Below the pieces are notes generated by a model. That model was not told the origin of the DNA. It saw nothing but the letters and a program-made list of their open reading frames with translations, and made no database searches. Made by a program: the position numbers and the translations under genes. DNA of 22,418 nucleotides from the IMG/VR virus record IMGVR_UViG_3300000325_000026, positions 1-22,418 of that record. The stretch is one strand, 5' to 3'. Positions 1 to 5,606 of this stretch are shown one piece after another (position 1 is the stretch's first letter; every line of letters begins with the position of its first letter). This stretch comes from a virus.

Positions 1-102
1 GTTACATATACGTTTGTACAGGCTCATATGATGGATCAACAGTTATTTGGAAACGTGCCGCAATTAGTGCATACTAGGAATTATTATGACATATATGAAT
101 AA
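1..102 (+). CDS. C-terminal end of an unidentified protein (5' truncated)
   Basis: An open frame enters from the left edge of the window and runs 33 codons to a TAA at 100-102. Its final residues are HTRNYYDIYE. The fragment is too short to assign to a family. Its last 17 bases overlap the start of the next small ORF (ATG at 86), the kind of tight overlap seen across this window, which supports it being a real gene end. I do not recognise it. Confidence 0.5.
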   Translation, partial: VTYTFVQAHMMDQQLFGNVPQLVHTRNYYDIYE

Positions 103-169
103 ACAAGAATTTCAAAAGTTACAAGAAAAAAGTAGCATTAACGGCAATAACCTAAGGGAAAGGGATTAG
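86..169 (+). CDS. 27-residue peptide with the MN..EF..L N-terminal motif
   Basis: A very short ORF with a plausible ribosome-binding site (AGGA at 76-79, six bases before the ATG). The peptide begins MTYMNKQEFQKLQEK and ends at TAG 167-169, three bases before the next gene. Its start closely resembles the N-termini of the next two proteins (MNKDQFKNLQAK and MNTPQEFRKLIES). It is either a real mini-protein made mostly of that motif or the remnant of a longer paralogue cut short by a stop. The motif also resembles the capsid-targeting N-terminus of T4 internal head proteins; that link is inference. Confidence 0.4.
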   Translation: MTYMNKQEFQKLQEKSSINGNNLRERD

Positions 170-172
170 ACA

Positions 173-625
173 ATGAACAAAGATCAATTTAAAAATCTAC
201 AAGCAAAACTAGAGAGCATCTGGAACGAAGATAGTTTTATCGTCAATGATGCCCCAAGACAAGCGCCTGCAGGAACAGCAGGTCAGCCTGGCTCAAAGGG
301 TCCTAAAGATATGGTTGCTAGAGATGCTAGAAATCTGTCACCGGAGCGGAGAAAGAGGGACGCCTGGCGCATTTCCCAGGACCTGGCGAAGCTACGAGCT
401 TCGGGAATCCCGAAGCTACGTGCTGAGAAAGTAAAAAAAGAACAAGCAACAGTCTCTGAAGCAACACAAGGCCCAGGAGTAGATGCAGTAATGGAACTTA
501 TAGACATGGGCGTTAGCAAAGAAGACTTGTTTGATCAAATGATGCGTGATCACAGTGATGACGAGCTCTTGTCATTTGCAGACGATTACCGTCGTATGAA
601 TGACTTCCCTGGAATGGAAGACTAG
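173..625 (+). CDS. Hypothetical protein with MN..QF..L N-terminus and an internal palindromic insert
   Basis: A 150-residue protein with a purine-rich Shine-Dalgarno (AAGGGAAAGGG) just upstream. No family is recognised. Residues 1-17 (MNKDQFKNLQAKLESI) share a pattern with the ORFs on both sides. Residues about 24-45 are rich in A, G, P and Q, probably a disordered linker. Residues about 55-90 are strongly basic and arginine-rich and are encoded by an unusually GC-rich stretch full of palindromes. The C-terminal third is acidic with a helical pattern (VDAVMELIDMGVSKEDLFDQ). A small DNA-binding or internal virion protein is possible but unproven. The next gene starts eight bases after the stop. 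Confidence 0.8.
   Translation: MNKDQFKNLQAKLESIWNEDSFIVNDAPRQAPAGTAGQPGSKGPKDMVARDARNLSPERRKRDAWRISQDLAKLRASGIPKLRAEKVKKEQATVSEATQGPGVDAVMELIDMGVSKEDLFDQMMRDHSDDELLSFADDYRRMNDFPGMED
363..420. repeat. Nested palindromes in a GC-rich in-frame segment
   Basis: Inside the gene at 173-625 the sequence holds overlapping inverted repeats. CCAGG-A-CCTGG lies at 376-386. CGAAGCT-ACG-AGCTTCG lies at 387-403. A 10-bp arm palindrome at 397-417 runs from AGCTTCGGGA to TCCCGAAGCT around one central base. The 10-mer CGAAGCTACG occurs twice (387-396 and 411-420). The segment is much more GC-rich than the surrounding AT-rich gene and keeps the reading frame. It looks like an inserted palindromic element of the kind that can sit in-frame inside coding sequence; its identity is unknown. 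Confidence 0.6.
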
Positions 626-633
626 GAACTAAG

Positions 634-1029
634 ATGAACACACCACAGGAATTTAGAAAACTAATTGAATCTATAGAAGTCCAGGAAGCAGCAGACGGTC
701 CTAAAGAGCAACTCATGGACATCATGGAACAACTACGCCAACTATCCGCCGAGGCTGCTGGTATTATGGCAGAGCACTTCCCCCAAGCTCATCAGCAAGG
801 CGATGCATACGGTGCATTTAATTTTGGTAGCAGTAACAACCAGTATGACACTTCATTTGAAAGCATTTTAAATTCTTTAGACGATGAGAGTGATAGCAAT
901 TTTGAAGATGCTGCTAATGAATTAGATAGTCTAATTAGAAGCGGCATGGATGATGAACAGGCCCTTCAGAAAGTTGCCAGTGAATATGATGTTCCTATTG
1001 AAGAACTAGAAGATTACATGGGTAGATAA
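634..1029 (+). CDS. Hypothetical acidic protein; N-terminus resembles a T4 capsid-targeting sequence
   Basis: A 131-residue acidic protein. Its N-terminus MNTPQEFRKLIESIE has the same layout as the T4 internal-protein targeting peptide (pattern MKTYQEFIAEA), and it contains L-I-E followed by S, compatible with the gp21-type cleavage rule (L/I-x-E before a small residue). The middle is Q/A-rich and helical. Residues about 55-75 are rich in G, N, S and Q, and the C-terminus (residues about 88-131) forms acidic helices. No enzyme motif is visible. A head-internal or core protein is an inference from the N-terminus only. Stop TAA at 1027-1029 is followed by a hairpin region. Confidence 0.8.
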   Translation: MNTPQEFRKLIESIEVQEAADGPKEQLMDIMEQLRQLSAEAAGIMAEHFPQAHQQGDAYGAFNFGSSNNQYDTSFESILNSLDDESDSNFEDAANELDSLIRSGMDDEQALQKVASEYDVPIEELEDYMGR

Positions 1030-1049
1030 GAAACATATTGCATTAAAAG

Positions 1050-1091
1050 ACTCCTGCTAGTATAATATAAACATATTGCAGGAGTTTTTTT
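1050..1091 (+). promoter_or_regulatory. Terminator-like hairpin enclosing a promoter and masking the mazG ribosome-binding site
   Basis: ACTCCTGC (1050-1057) is the exact reverse complement of GCAGGAGT (1078-1085), giving an 8-bp stem with a 20-base loop, followed directly by seven T (1085-1091). This has the form of an intrinsic terminator. The 3' arm contains GGAG, the Shine-Dalgarno for mazG (ATG at 1092). The loop contains TATAATATAAA (1061 onward), a promoter-like -10 region. Read-through RNA would terminate or hide the ribosome site; RNA started in the loop would lack the 5' arm and expose it. The 12-mer AAACATATTGCA occurs at 1031-1042 and again at 1069-1080. Confidence 0.55.
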
Positions 1092-1502
1092 ATGACACAA
1101 ATTGATCTAAACAAATACAAAGAGTTTGTAGATGCTGTAACAAGCAAAGAGAGTAAAGCAAATAATGAATATATTATGCGGTGGACTACACTTGTAAACC
1201 AACGCAATGCTAACCTACCCCGAATGTTAACAGCATGCCTAGGCCTTAGTGCAGAAGCAGGCGAGTTTACTGAAATTGTTAAAAAAATTGTATTCCAAGG
1301 CAAACCAATGGATGATGACAATATTTTCCATATGAAGCGTGAGCTTGGCGATGTTATGTGGTACTGGATGCAGGCTTGTATGGCATTGGATCTAGATCCT
1401 AATGATGTTATTGCAGAGAATGTAAATAAGTTACAAGCAAGATATCCAGACGGAGAGTTTGATCCATACTACAGTGAGAATAGACAGGAAGGCGATCTTT
1501 AA
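1092..1502 (+). CDS. mazG: MazG-like nucleoside triphosphate pyrophosphohydrolase
   Basis: A 136-residue all-helical NTP pyrophosphohydrolase of the MazG type. These enzymes hydrolyse (d)NTPs, and possibly (p)ppGpp, to monophosphate and pyrophosphate. The metal-binding pattern is visible: GLSAEAGEFTEIVKK at about residues 51-65 (Glu55 and Glu58 in the first helix) and KRELGDVMWYW at 82-92 (Glu84, Asp87). The C-terminal NKLQARYPDGEFDP is typical of the short phage MazG proteins of marine T4-like phages. It is a single domain, so about half the length of E. coli MazG. Its start is set by GGAG at 1081-1084, which sits in a hairpin arm. The next gene begins one base after the stop. Confidence 0.93.
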   Translation: MTQIDLNKYKEFVDAVTSKESKANNEYIMRWTTLVNQRNANLPRMLTACLGLSAEAGEFTEIVKKIVFQGKPMDDDNIFHMKRELGDVMWYWMQACMALDLDPNDVIAENVNKLQARYPDGEFDPYYSENRQEGDL

Positions 1503-1748
1503 ATGCATCCATTAGCACCAGACTTTGATGACATGCCAGACGAAAAACTAAACGAAAAGATAAAAAATCTTAACTCTAAGATGGTGTCTGCATATAGATC
1601 TGGGTCTCAAGCTGTTGGGCAAATGCGTATGCTAATGGACGATTACCAAGAAGAAAGACGACGTCGCGACAAGGAGTCTTTAGACAAATTAATGGAACAG
1701 AGTAAGGAAGATGGAAATGATTGGGACGATATTATCGATATCGGGTAA
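1503..1748 (+). CDS. Small hypothetical protein, helical and charged
   Basis: An 81-residue protein starting immediately after the mazG stop, with AGGAAGG upstream inside the mazG tail. The N-terminus holds DMPDEKLNEKIKNLNSKM, then a long helix with YQEERRRRDKESLDKLMEQ. The pattern of a short acidic lead, an amphipathic helix and a C-terminal charged helix resembles small conserved hypothetical proteins of marine T4-like phages, as far as I recall. No catalytic motif is seen and no function is proposed. It is probably co-transcribed with mazG. Confidence 0.75.
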   Translation: MHPLAPDFDDMPDEKLNEKIKNLNSKMVSAYRSGSQAVGQMRMLMDDYQEERRRRDKESLDKLMEQSKEDGNDWDDIIDIG

Positions 1749-1754
1749 CACATT

Positions 1755-1940
1755 ATGATCGAAGTAGCAAATGATAATGTTATTCAAGCCCGTGAATTTT
1801 GGAATGCAAAGGTTAACAAGATTATTCAGAACTTCGAATATGGTCGAATTACCATGGAAGGTATGGTAGATGAATTGGCCCTGATGGGTTATGAAAAAGA
1901 GCAGGTATGGTCTCTTATTAGTGAAGATGAGGATTATTAA
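1755..1940 (+). CDS. Small hypothetical protein (61 residues)
   Basis: A 61-residue acidic protein starting six bases after the previous stop. It contains the helical segment FWNAKVNKIIQNFEYGRITMEGMVDELALMGYEKEQVWSLISED, which looks like a small helix bundle. The stop TAA (1938-1940) shares one base with the ATG of the next gene (TAATG), a coupling arrangement. No family is recognised. Confidence 0.65.
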   Translation: MIEVANDNVIQAREFWNAKVNKIIQNFEYGRITMEGMVDELALMGYEKEQVWSLISEDEDY

Positions 1941-2590
1941 TGATTACTATTAAGCATAAATTTTTAGCTAGCGTTGTTATTGAAGGGCAAATTTTGCCAA
2001 ATAGTTGGGATATGAATCTTAATTTAATTCCCAACGAGTCTATACATAATCATCATGATATTGCAATTGCTACTGATAGAGTAAACGTGTGGATTGAAAG
2101 CATGCTTGACAACAGTATGCTTGTAGGGCCACAGGATATGTTAACACTTAAAGAAATGTCCATGCATCCTTTTGCTATTGGTGTTCATCCACTGCCTGAC
2201 GAGCCGTATGATAGGATATTATCAATTTGCTTATACACTAAAATTAGTAGTATAATGGAGAATAAGATGTTTGTAGATAGCATCTGGCTTGAGAGTTACC
2301 AGAGTGAAGGAATTAGTCACACATATTGCTCTGATGACGGTGATACAGCATTGTTAAAAAATCTAGCAGTGCCAGGACAAGAAGAATTTGCTGAGTATTG
2401 GTACAGGAAAGATCCAGTGTTCTTCAGAGTAGACAATGAAGGTGTTACTCTTACTGAGCAAAGTTGGAAAGACCTTGGATTATCATTTGATGCTGCTAAT
2501 ACGTCGGATGGAAAGGTAGTGCCAATTACAAAAAGTAAATTTAAGCCAAGAATTATCCCTGGCGATAAAGGAGATGACAGCATTGCTTGA
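1940..2590 (+). CDS. Hypothetical protein (216 residues)
   Basis: A 216-residue soluble protein in the mazG gene string, coupled to the previous gene through TAATG. It is acidic and has many aromatic residues, with a mixed alpha/beta pattern, for example FLASVVIEGQILPNSWDMNL near the start. The basic C-terminus (about residues 193-216) looks disordered. I see no catalytic motif, signal peptide or membrane segment. The 3' end overlaps the next gene by 17 bases. Function unknown; its place between mazG and a polymerase-like fragment does not settle its role. Confidence 0.75.
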   Translation: MITIKHKFLASVVIEGQILPNSWDMNLNLIPNESIHNHHDIAIATDRVNVWIESMLDNSMLVGPQDMLTLKEMSMHPFAIGVHPLPDEPYDRILSICLYTKISSIMENKMFVDSIWLESYQSEGISHTYCSDDGDTALLKNLAVPGQEEFAEYWYRKDPVFFRVDNEGVTLTEQSWKDLGLSFDAANTSDGKVVPITKSKFKPRIIPGDKGDDSIA

Positions 2591-3095
2591 ATATGATTTA
2601 TACGGCAGACAAATTTACTCGCATGATGATGCAGTAAATGCCTTGTATATTAATCCAAATCTCGACCTAAGAAGTTTAGATATTAGAGATGTAGAACAAT
2701 TTAATCGTGCTAGTGCGTTACTATACACTGGAACAAAATTGGAAAGCGCAGAAACACCAGAATGCACACCTGAAGAGTATCACAAGATGAATCAGCAAAA
2801 TTGGCATATGCCGGTTGAGTATAAAGATATAGACATAGCAAAGTGGTGTTTAGACAGATGTGAAAGTGATGAACAAAGACAACGTGTAGGAACAGAGTTA
2901 CTTATGTATCAGGAACGAGATCTATTTTCTCTACTACAGTTCCTATGTTACATGGTTGATAAAATGAGGGAACATAATATTGTATGGGGTGTAGGTAGAG
3001 GATCAAGTGTAGCAAGTTATGTGCTATACTTAATCGGCGTACACAAGATTGATAGTTTATATTATGATCTTGACGTAGCAGAATTTTTACGATAA
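2574..3095 (+). CDS. Orphan fragment resembling bacterial DNA polymerase III alpha subunit (DnaE-type)
   Basis: A 173-residue protein. Its C-terminal third (about residues 106-173) closely follows the DnaE segment around the conserved glycine-rich motif: ELLMYQERDLFSLLQFL, then NIVWGVGRGSSVASYVLYL (residues 135-153), then YYDLDVAEFLR at the end. In bacterial DnaE the matching text reads GPGRGSAAGSLVAY...FERFLNPER. The protein stops just before the place where DnaE carries its catalytic aspartates, so it should not polymerise alone. The N-terminal 100 residues are not recognised. T4-like phages replicate with a family B polymerase, so a family C fragment is unexpected. A nucleotide or 3'-end binding role, or interference with the host enzyme, is speculation. 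Confidence 0.75.
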   Translation: MTALLEYDLYGRQIYSHDDAVNALYINPNLDLRSLDIRDVEQFNRASALLYTGTKLESAETPECTPEEYHKMNQQNWHMPVEYKDIDIAKWCLDRCESDEQRQRVGTELLMYQERDLFSLLQFLCYMVDKMREHNIVWGVGRGSSVASYVLYLIGVHKIDSLYYDLDVAEFLR

Positions 3096-3098
3096 ATA
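3091..3098 (+). promoter_or_regulatory. Putative T4-type late promoter
   Basis: GATAAATA differs from the T4 late core TATAAATA by one base. It overlaps the stop codon of the preceding gene (TAA at 3093-3095) and lies 28 bases before the ATG at 3127, with AAGGAG between them. The same arrangement, GATAAATA over a stop codon, is found on the minus strand at 11898-11905. Confidence 0.5.
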
Positions 3099-3126
3099 TA
3101 ATATACGCATATTAAGGAGTATTTCA

Positions 3127-3624
3127 ATGGCAAAACGGCCCAATAAGATATATCGAACAGCTGCAGGACAAACAGTTGATTTTGGCGCACTACTAAGTCA
3201 AAATGAAACAGTACCAGCAATTGGCAACATGAATGTTAATGCTAGAGGTGACGAGATCGCCCCCAGCGGAGACATTGTAAAAACCAGAGATCAAGTGATG
3301 AAAGAATACCATCAAATGAATACCATGGTTCCACAAGACGGCAGAATTCCAGAAAGTGCTGATGATAATTGGCAAGACTGGGAGCCAAAAGTAGAAAAAG
3401 AGCTAGTAAAAAATAACGCACCAGCTGTAGAAGATGTAGCTGAAGAGACAGTGGTTGCAGAAGAAGCACCAGTAAACGCTCAAGAAGAAGTGGTTGAAGA
3501 AGTTAAAGAAGAACCACGCCCAAGTGCTGGACTAGCAAGTGCAGTTGCCGCGGCAAAGACGGTAGGCTCGACAGTTAAGAAGCCAACTAAACCCAGTGAA
3601 GTATCAGGAGTAACCAGACTTTAA
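3127..3624 (+). CDS. Hypothetical protein with acidic low-complexity middle
   Basis: A 165-residue protein with a strong AAGGAG site at 3114-3119. The N-terminus (MAKRPNKIYRTAAGQTVDFG, then LLSQNETVPAIGNMNVNARGDEI) is the most ordered part and recalls small conserved proteins of marine T4-like phages. Residues about 95-135 are a Glu/Val/Ala-rich low-complexity stretch, and the tail is Lys/Pro/Ser-rich. The late-type promoter in front suggests late expression, so a virion or assembly role is possible, but no motif proves it. It is followed one base after its stop by the GroES-like gene. Confidence 0.78.
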   Translation: MAKRPNKIYRTAAGQTVDFGALLSQNETVPAIGNMNVNARGDEIAPSGDIVKTRDQVMKEYHQMNTMVPQDGRIPESADDNWQDWEPKVEKELVKNNAPAVEDVAEETVVAEEAPVNAQEEVVEEVKEEPRPSAGLASAVAAAKTVGSTVKKPTKPSEVSGVTRL

Positions 3625-3625
3625 A

Positions 3626-3982
3626 ATGCCAGTATCAAATACAAATATTACCGGAACAGTTAGCCCATTGCATGATGGTGTTCTTGTAAAAGAAATGAAA
3701 TTCGATCAATTGACCACAAAGAGTGGCATAATTATTCCTGGTGATGATGGCATAGGCAGAGGCGTTCATCCACGCTGGGCAGAAGTAGTTGCCATCGGTC
3801 CAAAACAAGAAGATGTAACAATTAATCAGTGGATCTTGGTTGCACACGGACGATGGAGCCGTGGTTTTGAACTTAATGGAGAAACTTGTAGGACAGTTGA
3901 TCCAAAAGATATTCTTATAGTTAGCGATGAGAAACCTTCTGATGATTTTATTGCTCCTAGTACTGGACATCAAAATGCGTGA
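3626..3982 (+). CDS. GroES-like co-chaperonin (T4 gp31 role)
   Basis: A 118-residue protein with the GroES fold pattern: PLHDGVLVKEM near residue 14, a mobile-loop region ending in KSGIIIPGDD (about 32-41), the strand WAEVVAIGPKQ with the conserved V-x-A-x-G-P, and DPKDILIVSDE near the C-terminus. GroES-type proteins cap the host GroEL. In T4 the functional equivalent, gp31, is needed to fold the major capsid protein. Length is close to gp31 (111) and above host GroES (about 97). It lies one base after the preceding gene and overlaps the next by 8 bases, so it is in one operon. With DnaJ and ClpA further on, it makes three protein-quality-control genes in the window. Confidence 0.85.
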   Translation: MPVSNTNITGTVSPLHDGVLVKEMKFDQLTTKSGIIIPGDDGIGRGVHPRWAEVVAIGPKQEDVTINQWILVAHGRWSRGFELNGETCRTVDPKDILIVSDEKPSDDFIAPSTGHQNA

Positions 3983-4148
3983 CATGCCACAAGCAGCAGA
4001 TATACACACAACAATTGATATACTAAAACACAATGTGCATGAATTGCAGAGTCAGTTACAGGAGGCATATATTAAAATTTCTCAGTTAACAGACGAAAAC
4101 GAGTCGTTAAGTTCTTTAGTACAACGGGATCAATTGTTGGACAAGTAA
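3975..4148 (+). CDS. Small coiled-coil protein
   Basis: A 57-residue protein starting at the ATG within ATGCGTGA, which overlaps the end of the GroES-like gene by 8 bases. A longer frame exists upstream (from 3927), but this start fits the coupling pattern better. Residues about 10-50 carry a heptad-like pattern (IDILKHNVHELQSQLQEAY, then ISQLTDENESLSSLV), so a short coiled coil is likely. No family is recognised. It could be a small oligomerisation partner; no direct evidence. Confidence 0.6.
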   Translation: MRDMPQAADIHTTIDILKHNVHELQSQLQEAYIKISQLTDENESLSSLVQRDQLLDK

Positions 4149-4153
4149 GTTAT

Positions 4154-4870
4154 ATGATTGAGGCAAAAGAATTCAATACTAGAACCGGCAATCTTATTAT
4201 TCATTCGGAAGATAATATTATTGGACGAAGTATAGAAAACTATGGTGAGTATTGCTGGCCTGAAATAGAACTTATTAAAAGTCATATTGAACCCAATGAT
4301 TTTATGATTGATGTTGGTGCAGGAGTTGGTACTCACAGTGTAGCACTCGGCCCACATTGTGGGAAAATTTTAGCAATTGAAGCAGATAACGAGAATTACG
4401 ATCTACTTGTAAAAAATTTAGCCATTAATATGTGTAAAAATGTTACACCTAATCACATGGCACTGGGTTCAGAGTTTAAAAAGGTAGGCACTAACTTTAA
4501 TTATTCCAAGACAATGATTACTGATAATGGTGATGTTATTATGACTGCTTTGGATAATATCCAAGGATTTCCAGCAGTTAATCTTATCAAAGTAAGTGTA
4601 AACGGCATGGAACTTCCTATACTAATGGGAGCAAAGAACACCATGTCTTACTTTAAATGTCAGGTGGTTGTAGACGTTAGCGATAAAGCAAGCAAACCAT
4701 TTATAATTGACTATCTACGTGGACTCAGCTATAATGTATATGAGTTTAAATGTCCATTGTTTACAACAGCAAACCATAAAAGAAACTCCAAGAATTTATT
4801 CGGCAATGCTGCAAAAGATATTATTTTTGCAACATTTACAGAACCCAACTCCAGACTAACACAGGTATAA
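4154..4870 (+). CDS. FkbM-family SAM-dependent methyltransferase
   Basis: A 238-residue Rossmann-type methyltransferase. The SAM-binding motif I is MIDVGAGVGTHSVALG (about 51-66), followed by the acidic residue in ILAIEADNENYDLLVKNL (motif II, about 72-89). The later LIKVSVNGMELPILMGAK matches the FkbM motif where I/V-K-x-D/N-x-x-G-x-E-x-x-x-L is conserved. FkbM enzymes usually methylate hydroxyl groups on sugars or small molecules. The substrate is unknown; glycans of host or virion are possible. It is followed two bases later by the duplicated gp44 start, so the insertion point of the homing endonuclease lies just after this gene. Confidence 0.8.
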   Translation: MIEAKEFNTRTGNLIIHSEDNIIGRSIENYGEYCWPEIELIKSHIEPNDFMIDVGAGVGTHSVALGPHCGKILAIEADNENYDLLVKNLAINMCKNVTPNHMALGSEFKKVGTNFNYSKTMITDNGDVIMTALDNIQGFPAVNLIKVSVNGMELPILMGAKNTMSYFKCQVVVDVSDKASKPFIIDYLRGLSYNVYEFKCPLFTTANHKRNSKNLFGNAAKDIIFATFTEPNSRLTQV

Positions 4871-4872
4871 TA

Positions 4873-4899
4873 ATGAAAGAATTATGGACTGAAAAATAG
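4873..4899 (+). pseudogene. Duplicated 5' stub of the gp44 clamp-loader gene
   Basis: ATG followed by codons for MKELWTEK and a TAG. The intact gp44 at 5603 begins MKALWTELYRP, so six of the first seven residues match, while 16 of 21 bases are identical, most differences being silent or at third positions. It sits exactly where gp44 would start if the 5' neighbour (methyltransferase) were directly followed by it. The best explanation is that the homing endonuclease inserted at the gp44 start, with a recoded gp44 start restored downstream. It could still be expressed as an 8-residue peptide. Confidence 0.65.
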
Positions 4900-4907
4900 T
4901 TTCTATG

Positions 4908-4915
4908 CATAAATA
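4908..4915 (+). promoter_or_regulatory. Putative late promoter of the homing endonuclease
   Basis: CATAAATA is one base from the T4 late core. By T4 spacing, transcription would start near 4921, inside the 5' arm of the hairpin at 4917-4937. Late transcripts would therefore lack half of that arm. Confidence 0.5.
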
Positions 4916-4916
4916 T

Positions 4917-4937
4917 AGTTGTAAGGAGATTACAACT
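4917..4937 (+). promoter_or_regulatory. Hairpin with the ribosome-binding site in its loop
   Basis: AGTTGTAA (4917-4924) pairs perfectly with TTACAACT (4930-4937) over a five-base loop GGAGA that is the Shine-Dalgarno. The stem ends directly at the ATG at 4938. In long read-through RNA it would hold the ribosome site in a tight loop. RNA starting at the late promoter would keep only four of the eight pairs. This is the logic known for T4 homing endonucleases such as I-TevI. Confidence 0.6.
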
Positions 4938-5606
4938 ATGCCATATAATAAACCATTTGCTGAAGAAATAATAACAGAAGAACTTTGTGATTATGGATGC
5001 GGTCAAACTGCAAACTACATTTTTAGAAAAGGAAAACTTTGTTGTTCTAATCACCATAATAGTTGCCCAGCAAAACGCAAAGCATTTAGCGATTTAGACC
5101 ACAGTGAAAGAACAACAAAAAGTCTAGAAACTAGAACTAGGCTAGGTATAACAAAAACTTCACAAATAAAAGCAGCAATCACCCGCAAAGAAAATGGACA
5201 CTATGACAAACTTGCTGATACAATGCGTAAACATTGGGAAGAGCATCCTTGGAACAATATGCCAAAATGGGGAGTATATAAGGACACAGAAATCAAGTAT
5301 CAGAGTAAGCCAGAATATAACTTTCTGCAAGAACTTGAAGATGAGCACGACTTAACCTGGGTTAGAGAAAATGTTAAAAGAGGCCCATGTTTTTATTATA
5401 ACGATCCTACAAGCGGGAAAGAAAGATTGTATATAAGCGATTTCCAGATTGAAAATACTATATTTGAAGTTAAAGGAAACTATACTTGGAATAAACACGG
5501 TAAAGACAAAGGTTTGGAAGAAACAAATAAAGCAAAACTTGACAAAGTTAAAGAATCAAACTATAATGCTATATTAGTATTAGAAGGAAAAAGGTTAAAA
5601 ATATGA
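4938..5606 (+). CDS. Homing endonuclease, PD-(D/E)XK type with N-terminal Cys cluster
   Basis: A 222-residue protein. An upstream in-frame ATG at 4905 exists, but 4938 has the GGAG site and hairpin. Residues 17-43 hold CDYGC (C17, C21), CC (35-36), HH (39-40) and C43, a likely zinc-binding module. The middle is basic with TRTRLGITKTSQIKAAITRK, compatible with DNA-binding repeats of freestanding homing endonucleases. The catalytic core reads SKPEYNF (Glu126), YISDFQ (Asp168) and FEVKG (Glu177-x-Lys179), the E...D...ExK layout of the PD-(D/E)XK fold (very-short-patch-repair-like). It overlaps gp44 by ATGA. Such enzymes cut a target site in phages lacking the insert, spreading their own gene. 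The likely target is the gp44 start. Exact family unproven. Confidence 0.8.
   Translation: MPYNKPFAEEIITEELCDYGCGQTANYIFRKGKLCCSNHHNSCPAKRKAFSDLDHSERTTKSLETRTRLGITKTSQIKAAITRKENGHYDKLADTMRKHWEEHPWNNMPKWGVYKDTEIKYQSKPEYNFLQELEDEHDLTWVRENVKRGPCFYYNDPTSGKERLYISDFQIENTIFEVKGNYTWNKHGKDKGLEETNKAKLDKVKESNYNAILVLEGKRLKI

Noticed and set aside
4905-4937. Upstream start of the homing endonuclease
   Set aside because: It would begin before the late promoter's predicted RNA start and lacks a ribosome site; the ATG at 4938 has GGAG.
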